A DNA stretch of 48,494 nucleotides, taken from assembly GCA_021205365.1 (NCBI GenBank), contig JAJPXP010000027.1, positions 1 through 48,494 on the forward strand. The letters run 5' to 3'. This document shows positions 7,676-16,272 of this stretch, in pieces. The position numbers and the translations under genes were made by a program. The notes below the pieces were generated by a model. That model searched no databases and was not told the origin of the DNA. It was given only the letters and a program-made list of their open reading frames with translations. The stretch comes from Clostridia bacterium. GTDB lineage: Bacteria; Bacillota; Clostridia; Oscillospirales; Butyricicoccaceae. How positions within the stretch are numbered: position 1 is the first letter of the stretch; each line of letters starts with the position of its first letter.

Positions 7676-9454
7676 TCAGCTGTTTTCTAGCTCCGCCATT
7701 TCCTGCAGCTCAATCCATCGTTCTTCTTTTGCTTCCAGACGCGCAGAAAGATCTTCGATCTGTTCGGTCAGCTGCTGCAGCTTGACAAAGTCAGAGGTAT
7801 TCTGCGTCTGTTCCTCTTTCAGGGAAGCAAGCTTGTCTTCCAGATCTGCAATTTCATCATCGATATGTTCCAGCTCATAGCGATCCTTATAGCTCATTTT
7901 GGACTTACCCAAAGCCCTTGCTTTCGGCTTTGCTGCTTTTTCCGTTTTAGCTGGAACAGAAAACATTTCTGTTTCTGCGCGTTTTTCGAGGTAATCCGCA
8001 TAATTTCCAAGGTATTCCTGTACTCCTCCGCCAGCCTGGAACTCAAAAATACGGCTCGCCATTTTATCCAGGAAATAGCGGTCATGGGATACAGCCAGTA
8101 CAGCGCCGTCAAAGCCTTCCAGATAGTTTTCTAGGATGGTCAGTGTTTCGATATCCAGATCGTTGGTCGGCTCATCCAGCAGCAGGATATTTGGTGCGCT
8201 CATCAGGACACTGAGCAAATATAATCTGCGGCGTTCTCCGCCTGAAAGGCTTCCGATCCTTGCCCATTGGGATTCACCGGAAAACAGGAAGGTTTCCAGC
8301 ATTTGTGCTGCGGACAGTGTACCATCTGGCGTGTGTACCGTTTCTGCTATATCACGGATAAACTCAATCACCTTCTGGTTGTTATCCATATGTCCGCAGT
8401 CCTGCGCAAAATAGCCGATTTTGACTGTTTCACCGAAGGATACTTCACCGGCATCCTCCTTTGCCTGACCAGCGAGAATACGCAGGAAGGTGGATTTACC
8501 AGTACCGTTTCTTCCAACAATACCGATACGGTCGTCACGAGCGACCGTTAGGTCAAAATTTCGGATATAGGTCACGCCATCCCAGCTCTTGGTCAAACCC
8601 TTGACCTCAACGGTCTTTTTGCCAAGGCGGGTGGAAATAGATTTCATTTCTACAGAGCTATCTATTTCCGGCGCAGAACGGCTGGATAACGCTTCAAAGC
8701 GTTCTATACGGGCACGCGCTTTGGTAGTTCGTGCTTTTGCACCGCGTTTCATCCATTCCATCTCGTGACGCAGGATACTCTGGCGCTTGCGTTCGGATGC
8801 CACAGCGCTTGCCATGCGTTCTGCTTTTCGTGCAAGGAATCCCTCATAATTTTCGTCATAGAAATACAGCTTTGTATGATCTAACTCACAAATCCGGTTG
8901 GTGGCACGGTTCAGAAAATATCGGTCATGGGTGATAATGACGATAGCACCTTTATATGCTTTCAGCTGCTGCTCCAGCCACGAAGCGGTTTCATTGTCAA
9001 TATGGTTCGTCGGTTCGTCCAAAATCAGGATTTCACTCGGATGAATCAGGGCAGATGCAATGGCAACGCGTTTTTTCTGTCCGCCGGACAGCAGTCGGAT
9101 ATCCTTATCAAAATCTGTGATACCCAGCTGGGTTAGAAGCATTTTCGCTTCATAAGCGCGTTCCTCTGCAAACGATGCAGCTGCACCACGAAAGACCTGC
9201 TGCAGAACAGTGACCGGTTCGGAAAAATCCGGTGATTGCGGCAGATAACCGATTCTGGTACCGCGTGCCAGTGTAATCGTTCCAGTGTCTGGGTCCTGCA
9301 TACCTGCCAGAATGCGCAGAAAGGTAGATTTGCCTGTACCATTGATTCCAATAAAACCGACCTTATCATGCTCTTCCAGTGCAAAGCTGACATCATCAAA
9401 TAATGTTTTTTCACCCCAGCTCAGGGAGATATGTTCTGCATTGAGTAGTACCAT
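7676..9454 (-). CDS. ABC-F family ATPase, Uup-like
   Basis: Soluble protein of 592 aa with two fused ABC ATPase domains and no membrane segments. Walker A motifs are at residues 36-44 (GINGTGKST) and 314-322 (GRNGTGKST), signatures LSGGQ at 122-126 and LSGGE at 403-407, and the first Walker B is L-D-E-P-T-N near 145-150. The interdomain linker includes W-M-K-R-G-A-K-A-R-T-T-K-A-R, as in Uup. The C-terminal 85 residues form a Lys-rich segment plus coiled coil, also Uup-like. ABC-F proteins act on the ribosome or its exit-site tRNA; Uup has additionally been linked to DNA transposition and ribosome biogenesis. GAGG lies close upstream of the ATG. It is separated from murD upstream only by a hairpin. 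Confidence 0.88.
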   Translation of the reverse strand: MVLLNAEHISLSWGEKTLFDDVSFALEEHDKVGFIGINGTGKSTFLRILAGMQDPDTGTITLARGTRIGYLPQSPDFSEPVTVLQQVFRGAAASFAEERAYEAKMLLTQLGITDFDKDIRLLSGGQKKRVAIASALIHPSEILILDEPTNHIDNETASWLEQQLKAYKGAIVIITHDRYFLNRATNRICELDHTKLYFYDENYEGFLARKAERMASAVASERKRQSILRHEMEWMKRGAKARTTKARARIERFEALSSRSAPEIDSSVEMKSISTRLGKKTVEVKGLTKSWDGVTYIRNFDLTVARDDRIGIVGRNGTGKSTFLRILAGQAKEDAGEVSFGETVKIGYFAQDCGHMDNNQKVIEFIRDIAETVHTPDGTLSAAQMLETFLFSGESQWARIGSLSGGERRRLYLLSVLMSAPNILLLDEPTNDLDIETLTILENYLEGFDGAVLAVSHDRYFLDKMASRIFEFQAGGGVQEYLGNYADYLEKRAETEMFSVPAKTEKAAKPKARALGKSKMSYKDRYELEHIDDEIADLEDKLASLKEEQTQNTSDFVKLQQLTEQIEDLSARLEAKEERWIELQEMAELENS

Positions 9455-9474
9455 GTTTTCATCCTCACATACTA

Positions 9475-9501
9475 AGAAACCGCCGGACTTTCATCCGGCG
9501 G
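9475..9501 (-). terminator. Hairpin between murD and the ABC-F gene
   Basis: CCGCCGGAT-gaa-AGTCCGGCGG on the minus strand (9480-9501) followed by TTTCTTAG. It falls between the murD stop and the ABC-F start, so it probably reduces transcription into the ABC-F gene. Confidence 0.6.
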
Positions 9502-9517
9502 CTGATTGTATCTAAAA

Positions 9518-10915
9518 TTACAGCGTATTTACAATATCCTTAAAACGGTTGCCGCGTTCCATAAAGTTCTTAAAGATATCGAAGGAGGCACTTGCAGGAG
9601 ACATCAGCACGATATCACCCTCTTGGGCAACCTCAGCAGTACCGCGGACAGCTTTTTCGAAATCATCATAGGTATCGATTATCAGTTCATCCGGATTATA
9701 ATTTTCTGCTGCCAATACAGAAGCTTTAATTGCCGGAGCGGTGGAGTCATCGGGGTTTGCATCGATCAGCACCAGACGCTTGACATGATCGCAAACAACT
9801 GGGCCAAAAGAATCGTACGGAATTTTTTTATCATGTCCACCAGCCAACAAAATAACCTTCTGGTCAAATGCACGCAGGCCAGCGGATGTTCTTGTCGGGC
9901 TGGATGCAATGGAGTCATTGTAGTATCTGACTCCATTGAGGGTGCGGACAAGCTCAAGACGGTGCTCTACGCCGCCAAAATTATGCGCGACTTCGCAAAC
10001 ATCAGCAAAGGTAACCTTGCCATGTGTCATGCAGATAGCAGCCATGTAGTTGGCAATATTGTGTGCCCCCGGAATACGGATTTCAGAGGCATCCATGATC
10101 TTGCGGCGGTTGCCATCCTCGGCATACCAGATAACACCATCCTGTAGATAAACGCCGTTCTGCACCGGATTTACCATAGAGAATTCTAACAGCTCTACGC
10201 CTTCTGCCGGTTTAAAATCCTGGGAGACTGGATCGTCTGCATTAAGAACCAGCTTTGCTCCCGGCTTCTGATTCACAAAAATATTGGTCTTAGCCTGCGT
10301 ATATTCTGCCATGTCCTTATGAACATCCAGATGGTTTGGAGTAACATTGGTGACCAGTGCGGCTGCTGGAGAACACTTCATATCCATCAGCTGGAAGGAA
10401 GACAGCTCAACAACAGCAAGGTCGCCTGCATTAATGTCTGGTACATCGGCCAACAGTGGATGACCAATATTACCGCCCAGATGGCAGGTATAACCAGCTT
10501 TTTTCAGGATTTCACAGGTCAGTGTAGTAGTGGTGGTTTTTCCGTCAGAGCCAGTAATGGCCAGAATCGGGCATGGGCACACCTGCATGAAAACTTCCAT
10601 TTCACTGGTGATAATACTTCCCTGCTCACGTGCTTTTACCAATGCCGGCTGGTTCGGATGCATGCCCGGGGTGCGGAAAATATAATCGCCGGAAAGGTTT
10701 TTTAGGTAATCATTACCAATGCAAAATTCCACACCGATATCATGAAGACCTTCATAAATTTCTCCCAGATCCTCCACAGACTTGCGGTCATGTACCGTGA
10801 CATGTGCGCCTGCTTCCAGCAGCAGGCTGATGAGCGGTGTATTGCTGACGCCAATTCCAATAACGGTGACGTTCTTACCACTCATTGTTTCCAAAAAATG
10901 ATCAAATGCGCTCAT
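9518..10915 (-). CDS. murD: UDP-N-acetylmuramoylalanine--D-glutamate ligase
   Basis: Cytoplasmic Mur ligase adding D-glutamate to UDP-MurNAc-L-Ala in peptidoglycan precursor synthesis. It is 464 aa. An N-terminal Rossmann-like domain (V-T-V-I-G-I-G-V-S) is followed by the ATP-binding loop T-G-S-D-G-K-T-T-T (121-129), the central N-V-T-P-N-H-L-D-V-H motif and the C-terminal H-R-L-E and D-S-I-A-S-S-P-T-R-T blocks. The start M-S-A-F-D-H-F at 10915 is preceded on the minus strand by GGAGG with 8-bp spacing; a 22-codon extension is rejected. It is not in a dcw cluster here; its upstream neighbour is the RNase P RNA gene. Confidence 0.95.
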   Translation of the reverse strand: MSAFDHFLETMSGKNVTVIGIGVSNTPLISLLLEAGAHVTVHDRKSVEDLGEIYEGLHDIGVEFCIGNDYLKNLSGDYIFRTPGMHPNQPALVKAREQGSIITSEMEVFMQVCPCPILAITGSDGKTTTTTLTCEILKKAGYTCHLGGNIGHPLLADVPDINAGDLAVVELSSFQLMDMKCSPAAALVTNVTPNHLDVHKDMAEYTQAKTNIFVNQKPGAKLVLNADDPVSQDFKPAEGVELLEFSMVNPVQNGVYLQDGVIWYAEDGNRRKIMDASEIRIPGAHNIANYMAAICMTHGKVTFADVCEVAHNFGGVEHRLELVRTLNGVRYYNDSIASSPTRTSAGLRAFDQKVILLAGGHDKKIPYDSFGPVVCDHVKRLVLIDANPDDSTAPAIKASVLAAENYNPDELIIDTYDDFEKAVRGTAEVAQEGDIVLMSPASASFDIFKNFMERGNRFKDIVNTL

Positions 10916-10999
10916 TTCACTAGCCTCCGGATGATTTCCACACGCAATATAGTTTCTCTTTTCCCCGCGCTTTGGAATCATCGATTTTTTATTTTATAG

Positions 11000-11026
11000 A
11001 AGTCAGGAAAGCCGCCTGTCGGCGGC
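11000..11026 (-). terminator. Terminator-like hairpin downstream of rnpB
   Basis: GCCGCC-gaca-GGCGGC on the minus strand (11011-11026), followed by TTTCCTGACTT. It begins about 27 bp past the predicted RNase P RNA 3' end. Confidence 0.6.
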
Positions 11027-11052
11027 CAGTATCCTGCAGAAAAACAAAAGAA

Positions 11053-11403
11053 GTGAGCAAAGAGTAAGCCGGGTTCTGTCATTTGAACAGCCATCTATCT
11101 AGGACGCATGTTGCCATGCGCCTCAAGCCACCTCCTTGGGACAGATCGGGCCAATCTTACTAAGTCCCTCCACGGTGTTGCTGCGGATAGAGTTTACAGA
11201 ATCCCACAGTTACCTGTAGGACTGGTGAGCTCTTACCTCGCCTTTCCACCCTTACCGCGGGAATCCGCGGCGGTATATCTCTGTTGCACTTTTCCTGGAG
11301 TCACCTCCGGCGGACGTTATCCGTTATCCTGCCCTGCGCAGCCCGGACTTTCCTCACAAAAGGGCCTTTCGGCACGATTTGCGCGGCTGTTAACTTTACT
11401 CAC
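11053..11403 (-). ncRNA. rnpB: RNase P RNA, bacterial type A
   Basis: Catalytic RNA that processes the 5' ends of tRNA precursors. On the minus strand the universally conserved 5' block GAGGAAAGTCCGGGCT (about 11341-11356) and the 3' block ACAGAACCCGGCTTA (about 11065-11079) are both present. So are the internal GGTAAGGGTGGAAAGG and ATAGAT-type conserved loops between them. Length is about 350 nt, right for type A. The 5' end is placed from the promoter at 11411-11438 and is approximate, as is the 3' end. Confidence 0.95.
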
Positions 11404-11410
11404 TCCGTTT

Positions 11411-11438
11411 ATTATACTAAAATCCCCGGTTTTGTCAA
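11411..11438 (-). promoter_or_regulatory. Near-consensus promoter of rnpB
   Basis: On the minus strand, TTGACA (11438-11433) and TATAAT (11416-11411), 16-bp spacer: both boxes match consensus exactly. The -35 box overlaps the stop codon of the upstream Nudix gene. Confidence 0.9.
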
Positions 11439-12043
11439 TCTCCTCCTGCGGCAAACTCTGGAAAAGCTGTTCGCAGATAGGGTAAAACCTTTGCTTGGAA
11501 CTCTCCGTCATGACAGCACCATTCGTTCCGATGGATGGTAAACTGTTCCCCATTCTCCGTTTCCGCCCTAATTTTTTCAGCTCCGTCTACCTCCATATGG
11601 TAAAACTCCGAAGCAAGAATACGGACAATACGTCCTACCTCCTCACCCGGCGAAAAATCCGGATGATCCTGCCGAAGTACAAATACATTGGAGGTTTCAC
11701 GATCATAATAGCCGGGAATTTTGAAATCGGGTGCACGATATTTGCCCAATGGAATCAGCTGTCTCTGTGTGAGCCGCAAGCCAGTTTCTTCCTGGATTTC
11801 CCGCAGTACGGCTGTTTGTGGTGTTTCTCCCGCATCTATGTGGCCTCCGCAGGCCAGATCATAGTATCCAGGAAAATCCTTCTTGGTATGCGCACGCTGC
11901 TGGAAATAGATCACAGGCTCTGTCTCTGCAATTACCCAGCAGTGAACCACCTGATGCAGTAAGCCTTTTTCGTGTACATCACGACGGGATGCCGTACCAA
12001 TATGATTCCAGCTTTCGTCGTAGATATCCAGTAATTCTTCCAT
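11435..12043 (-). CDS. Nudix hydrolase (IPP isomerase-like clade)
   Basis: Nudix superfamily protein of 202 aa. The Nudix box G-G-H-I-D-A-G-E...R-E-I-Q-E-E-T-G-L is intact at about residues 66-89. The N-terminal E-L-L-D-I-Y-D-E-S-W-N-H-I-G-T and the H-Q-V-V-H-C-W-V segment place it in the large clade that resembles isopentenyl-diphosphate isomerase/YfcD; most members are hydrolases of unknown substrate. The extended C-terminus after residue 140 is not assignable. AGGAGGG precedes the ATG on the minus strand. It lies 53 bp downstream of asnB in the same direction with no terminator seen, so the two may be co-transcribed. Confidence 0.88.
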   Translation of the reverse strand: MEELLDIYDESWNHIGTASRRDVHEKGLLHQVVHCWVIAETEPVIYFQQRAHTKKDFPGYYDLACGGHIDAGETPQTAVLREIQEETGLRLTQRQLIPLGKYRAPDFKIPGYYDRETSNVFVLRQDHPDFSPGEEVGRIVRILASEFYHMEVDGAEKIRAETENGEQFTIHRNEWCCHDGEFQAKVLPYLRTAFPEFAAGGD

Positions 12044-12096
12044 TTTCTCGCCCTCCTGCTGTTATCATATCGCAGGATCAGTGAAAACGCAATCAT

Positions 12097-13920
12097 TTAC
12101 CGTATAGAAACATGGTAAAGCTTCATCCAATGGTGCAGCTGTAGGAAATAGGCAATTGTCTGCGGCGTCTGCATCAGCTGTCCATACCATGGCTGTGAAC
12201 GGCTTTCTGTTAACAGCTGTTCCAGAGCTTCCTTCCTGACGATATCAAACAATGGCGATGTGCCTTCGTCAATAATCTGCCGCAGCAGATTCGCAACGGC
12301 ACGCATATAAGCTGGATTATGTGTTTTAGGATATGGACTTTTTTTCCGCAGACGGATTTCATCTGGCAGAATCCCTTTGACAGCTTCTCGAAGTAATCCC
12401 TTTTCCATACCACGCAAATCTTTCATGCACCATGGGACATTATACAGATATTCTGCGATACGATGATCGCAAAATGGAACACGAACCTCCAGGCCGCTGT
12501 ACATACTCATACGGTCTTTTCTATCAAGTAGAGTCTGCATAAACCAACCAAAGTTTAACCGTGTCATTTCCCGGATTCTCCGATCATCCTCGTTATGAAT
12601 GCCCTCCGGTGTTACCTGCGCAATGGTTTGGCGATATTTTTCGTCCACATAGGCTTCCGCATCAATTTGCTCCCGTAATGTATCCTGCAAAAAGGATGCC
12701 CGGTACAAAGTAGACTGTGCCCATGGGAAGCCAGCTTTGCGACGGATATCCGCATCACGATACCAGGGATAACCGCCAAAAATTTCATCTGCGCATTCAC
12801 CAGACAGTGCAACCGTACTGATTTTTTTAATTTCCCTGCAGAACAACAGTAATGAGGCATCCACGTCTGCCATGCCGGGCAAATCCCGCGCTTCCACTGC
12901 CTCAAATAATGCCTGTACCAGCTGGGGTGTGTCAATGACGATCAGATGGTTTTCGGCGCCGATAGAATTGTTCATCAAACCAATGAAGCTGTCATCACTG
13001 TTTGGCTGGAAATGGGATTTTTTAAAATATTTGTCGTTATCCCGATAGGTTACGGAAACGGTATGGAGCTGCTTTCCCTGCTCACGATAGTGCTTGGCGG
13101 CAATGGCAGAGATGATACTGGAATCCAAACCGCCAGACAGGAACGTGCACAATGGAACATCCGAAACAAGCTGTCTGGTAACCGCGTCCTTTACTAGTTC
13201 CCTTACCTTTGCAACAGTTTCTTCAATGCTGTCTGTATGCTCTCTGTCTGTCAGTTCCCAGTATGGATGCAGTTCCACGCCCTTCGATTCCGAATACGTT
13301 CCACACCATCCTGCAGGCACTTCCTGGATGTCACAGAAAACCCCATATCCCGGCGTTCGTCCCGGTCCGACCAGCATTAGTTCTGCAATTCCATTTATGT
13401 CAATTTCTGCTGTATTTTGCGGATGTGCTAACAGCGTTTTAATTTCCGAAGCAAACATGAAATATGATTTTTTATGTGTAAAGAATAATGGCTTTACACC
13501 AATCCTATCTCTCGCAAAAAACAAAGATTTTTCATGCATATTCCAGATTCCAAATGCATAAATTCCATTAAGTGCATTCAGACAAGCTTCGCCCCATTCC
13601 AAATATGCGGTCAATACGACCTCTGTATCAGAATACGTCAAAAAGTCATATCCAAGCTTCAAAAGCTTACTGCGAAGCTCCTTCGTATTGTATAGCTCAC
13701 CATTATATACAATAATATATTCATCTTCTCCGACACTACGCCGCATCGGCTGTCGTCCACCTTCAATATCAATAACAGACAGCCGATCATGCAGCATAGC
13801 AGCACCATCACCAATCCAGATGCCCTCCTGATCGGGTCCGCGCCGCCGCATGGTATTCTGTATTCGTTCCAACGTAATCTTGGAAGGAATTTCTCCTACC
13901 ATTCCAGCAATTCCACACAT
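12097..13920 (-). CDS. asnB: Asparagine synthetase (glutamine-hydrolysing)
   Basis: ATP-dependent amidation of aspartate using glutamine, 607 aa. The N-terminal class II glutaminase domain begins M-C-G-I-A-G with catalytic Cys2 and contains R-R-G-P-D-Q and Y-N-G-E-L-Y-N. The C-terminal synthetase domain has the PPi loop S-G-G-L-D-S-S at 262-268 and the later S-G-E-C-A-D-E-I-F-G-G-Y motif. GGAGG precedes the ATG. The gene is transcribed divergently from the ATP-grasp cluster across a 362-bp region. Some AsnB relatives amidate peptidoglycan or peptide substrates, so a link to the neighbouring peptide-ligase-like cluster is possible but unproven. Confidence 0.92.
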   Translation of the reverse strand: MCGIAGMVGEIPSKITLERIQNTMRRRGPDQEGIWIGDGAAMLHDRLSVIDIEGGRQPMRRSVGEDEYIIVYNGELYNTKELRSKLLKLGYDFLTYSDTEVVLTAYLEWGEACLNALNGIYAFGIWNMHEKSLFFARDRIGVKPLFFTHKKSYFMFASEIKTLLAHPQNTAEIDINGIAELMLVGPGRTPGYGVFCDIQEVPAGWCGTYSESKGVELHPYWELTDREHTDSIEETVAKVRELVKDAVTRQLVSDVPLCTFLSGGLDSSIISAIAAKHYREQGKQLHTVSVTYRDNDKYFKKSHFQPNSDDSFIGLMNNSIGAENHLIVIDTPQLVQALFEAVEARDLPGMADVDASLLLFCREIKKISTVALSGECADEIFGGYPWYRDADIRRKAGFPWAQSTLYRASFLQDTLREQIDAEAYVDEKYRQTIAQVTPEGIHNEDDRRIREMTRLNFGWFMQTLLDRKDRMSMYSGLEVRVPFCDHRIAEYLYNVPWCMKDLRGMEKGLLREAVKGILPDEIRLRKKSPYPKTHNPAYMRAVANLLRQIIDEGTSPLFDIVRKEALEQLLTESRSQPWYGQLMQTPQTIAYFLQLHHWMKLYHVSIR

Positions 13921-14164
13921 AATAAAGCCTCCAATCAGCCAGTGGATGGGGAACGTCCGGTTAGTATATGCTGCAATTGCGGAAGATATGACAAATAGCC
14001 TCTTTTCGCCTATGCTTATAAAGAATTATTTTATACTATTTTTACATTATATTTGTGTAATTCAAATTTGAAAGCTGTTAAATTATGATGTTTTTTGTGA
14101 AAAATACACGAATATTGCTGTAATTTTTCTGTTTTTTCCATTCCATTCTTGTGTCTCTAAGATC

Positions 14165-14194
14165 TTGACAATGCTGGCAAAACCAGCGTAAAAT
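14165..14194 (+). promoter_or_regulatory. Promoter of the ATP-grasp/transglutaminase cluster with dyad in the spacer
   Basis: TTGACA (14165-14170) and TAAAAT (14189-14194), 18-bp spacer. The spacer carries the inverted repeat GCTGG-caaaa-CCAGC (14173-14187), an operator-like position. Confidence 0.6.
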
Positions 14195-14208
14195 ATATAC
14201 AAAGAAGC

Positions 14209-14243
14209 AAAGGTGCTCCATGATTTTGGAGCACCTTTTTATT
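14209..14243 (+). terminator. Terminator-like hairpin in the leader of the ATP-grasp cluster (possible attenuator)
   Basis: Perfect 12-bp stem (AAAGGTGCTCCA / TGGAGCACCTTT), 6-nt loop, followed by T's. It lies just after the expected transcription start and about 40 bp before the first gene, so transcripts must pass it to express the cluster. Confidence 0.65.
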
Positions 14244-14282
14244 TGCCCTAAAATATTTAACATAGAAAGAGAGAGTGGTCAT

Positions 14283-15596
14283 ATGCAAGATATAATCTCT
14301 CATGGCGACAACATAAACATCCTGTTGGCACGTTATGGTGTAAAGTTTGGCATCTATAAAAAAGGGGTCTTCCACGAACAGCTGTTTCCGTTTGATCCAA
14401 TTCCACGTATCATTTCTGCGGAAGATTTTGACTATTTAGAATGTGGTCTCAAACAGCGTGTAGATGCCCTGAACCTATTTCTTGCCGATATCTATAATCA
14501 AAAAAAGATCATCCGTGACGGCATTGTTCCGGAAGATTTTATTTTTTCCTCCTCAGGTTATTTGCCGGAATGTGAGGGTATTACCCCACCAGCTGGCATT
14601 TACAGTCATATTTCGGGTATCGATCTGGTTCAGGCCAAGGACGGCACCTGGTATGTATTGGAAGACAATCTGCGCATTCCATCCGGTGCTTCCTACCCTC
14701 TGATTGCGCGCAGCTTGGAACGCAAAGCAAGTCCGCAGACATTCCGGGAATACCATGTGCGTGATAACCGGGACTATGCTGCCCTGCTCAAAGAAACCAT
14801 GGATAATGTCAATCTCGGCGGCATCAATGTCATCCTGACACCAGGCCGTTATAACGCAGCATTCTTTGAGCACTCTTATCTAGCAGAGATGACGGATAGT
14901 GTTCTGGCTATGCCGAATGATTTGTTTGTTCAGGATTGCAAGCTGTATTACCGCGATGACCATGACAAGAAAAAGCGTGTCGGTGCCGTATACCGCCGCC
15001 AGTCGGATGAGTTCCTTGATCCATGTACTTTCCGTGCAGATTCCCTGATTGGTGTCCCGAACCTGATGGCGGCTTACCGTGCGGGTAATGTCGCAATCAT
15101 TAACGCACCGGGCAATGGTGTTGCTGATGATAAGGGTATCTATTATTTCGTTCCCAAAATGATTCGATATTATCTGCATGAAGAGCCAATTCTAAACAAC
15201 GCACCCACTTACTTGCCGATGTATGAAGAGGATATGAAATTTGTTCTGGAAAATCTGGACCGTCTGGTAATCAAGGATGTTGCAGAAGCAGGCGGCTATG
15301 GTGTTGTCTTTGGCAATAAGATGTCCGAGCAGGAACTGGCAGACTGGAAAGAATTGATCCAGTGTGAACCGCGCCGTTTTATTGCCCAGGAAGTTATAGA
15401 TTTCCGTGATCTGGAAATTATGGATGAAGGCAAACGTGTTATGCGCAAGGCCGATCTGCGCGCTTTTGTTCTCAGCGGTGCTGAAACAAAGGTTTGGGCG
15501 AGCGGCCTGACCCGTTTCTCCCGCAATCCGGATTCGTTTATTGTTAACTCATCTCAAGGAGGAGGATTTAAAGATACATGGGTACTATCTCGCTAG
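14283..15596 (+). CDS. Circularly permuted type 2 ATP-grasp protein (COG2308-like)
   Basis: Predicted carboxylate-amine/thiol ligase, 437 aa, of the circularly permuted ATP-grasp family found with alpha-E and transglutaminase genes. Recognisable blocks are the N-terminal R-V-D-A-L-N-L-F-L-A-D-I-Y region, V-L-E-D-N-L-R-I-P-S-G-A-S-Y-P, A-I-I-N-A-P-G-N-G-V-A-D-D-K, V-I-K-D-V-A-E-A-G-G-Y-G and the closing D-L-R-A-F-V. The family is thought to make peptide or amide bonds, but its product is unknown. The ATG at 14283 has a purine-rich GAGAG upstream. It is the first gene of a five-gene run and overlaps the next gene by 19 bp. An upstream extension to 14220 would read through the leader hairpin and is rejected. 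Confidence 0.87.
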   Translation: MQDIISHGDNINILLARYGVKFGIYKKGVFHEQLFPFDPIPRIISAEDFDYLECGLKQRVDALNLFLADIYNQKKIIRDGIVPEDFIFSSSGYLPECEGITPPAGIYSHISGIDLVQAKDGTWYVLEDNLRIPSGASYPLIARSLERKASPQTFREYHVRDNRDYAALLKETMDNVNLGGINVILTPGRYNAAFFEHSYLAEMTDSVLAMPNDLFVQDCKLYYRDDHDKKKRVGAVYRRQSDEFLDPCTFRADSLIGVPNLMAAYRAGNVAIINAPGNGVADDKGIYYFVPKMIRYYLHEEPILNNAPTYLPMYEEDMKFVLENLDRLVIKDVAEAGGYGVVFGNKMSEQELADWKELIQCEPRRFIAQEVIDFRDLEIMDEGKRVMRKADLRAFVLSGAETKVWASGLTRFSRNPDSFIVNSSQGGGFKDTWVLSR

Positions 15597-16258
15597 AAAA
15601 AAGGGACAGCCTTTACTGGCTGGGGCGCTATACCGAACGTGTATATACAACACTAAAAGCGTTTTATAATTATTATGATCAGATGATTGACAGGCAGGCA
15701 GATGCTTATAAAAACCTCTGTGAGCGTTTGGATATTCCAAATATCTATGAAAGTGAGGAGGATTTTATCCATCGTTTTCTGTTTGACAGAAACGATCCCA
15801 ACTCTATCTTCACTTCCCTGAACCGTTCTTATGATAATGGTATTGTTCTGAGAAATGAGATTACCAGTGACTCTCTGGCTTATATCCAGATGTCTCTGGA
15901 TATCTATGCAGCATCCTTCCATTCGGATGTTCCGACAATGGCTTTGCTGCCAGTACAGGATTATCTGTTGGCATTCTGGTCAAGTATTGATGACAACGTC
16001 TGGGATCAGCGTGCACGCAGTATCATCAAATGCGGGCGCTATGTCGAACGATTGGATCTGTATCTCCGCCTTAGCTTCCCTTCTACTGACATTGAACGCA
16101 CTCTGTGTAAAATGACACCCCGTCTGAAGCAGTGCGGCATCGCATACGATCAGGAGGTTCTGGATATTCTGTATGCACGCGTCCGTGAAAAGCTGCTGCA
16201 TACACCAGGCTGGCGCCGTGAATGCGCACGGCAGCTGATGACATTGATTACCGAATAG
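15578..16258 (+). CDS. Alpha-E domain-containing protein (short form)
   Basis: All-helical protein of the alpha-E (DUF403, COG2307) family, the standard partner of the preceding ATP-grasp protein. The N-terminus shows the typical R-D-S-L-Y-W-L-G-R-Y-T-E-R motif, and a second C-G-R-Y-V-E-R-L-D-L-Y-L-R copy lies near residue 155. At 226 aa it is shorter than the roughly 300 aa usual in proteobacterial and actinobacterial versions. AAGGAGGAGG sits just upstream of the ATG. The 19-bp overlap with the ATP-grasp gene suggests translational coupling. Molecular function is unknown; it is inferred to assist the ligase. Confidence 0.87.
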   Translation: MGTISLEKRDSLYWLGRYTERVYTTLKAFYNYYDQMIDRQADAYKNLCERLDIPNIYESEEDFIHRFLFDRNDPNSIFTSLNRSYDNGIVLRNEITSDSLAYIQMSLDIYAASFHSDVPTMALLPVQDYLLAFWSSIDDNVWDQRARSIIKCGRYVERLDLYLRLSFPSTDIERTLCKMTPRLKQCGIAYDQEVLDILYARVREKLLHTPGWRRECARQLMTLITE

Positions 16259-16272
16259 GGGAGCTTTTACAT

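Larger units (their letters stand above)
13921..14282. other. Divergent regulatory region between asnB and the ATP-grasp cluster
   Basis: AT-rich. On the asnB side no clear promoter; TATAAT-like boxes lie near 14035-14052 on the minus strand, and a TTCAAATTTGAA palindrome at 14061-14072. On the ATP-grasp side there is a good promoter followed at once by a terminator-like hairpin (listed separately). No small gene was found. Confidence 0.6.

Noticed and set aside
12097-15596. asnB as a member of the ATP-grasp cluster
   Set aside because: It is divergent and matches ordinary asparagine synthetase; a functional link is possible but nothing in the sequence shows it.
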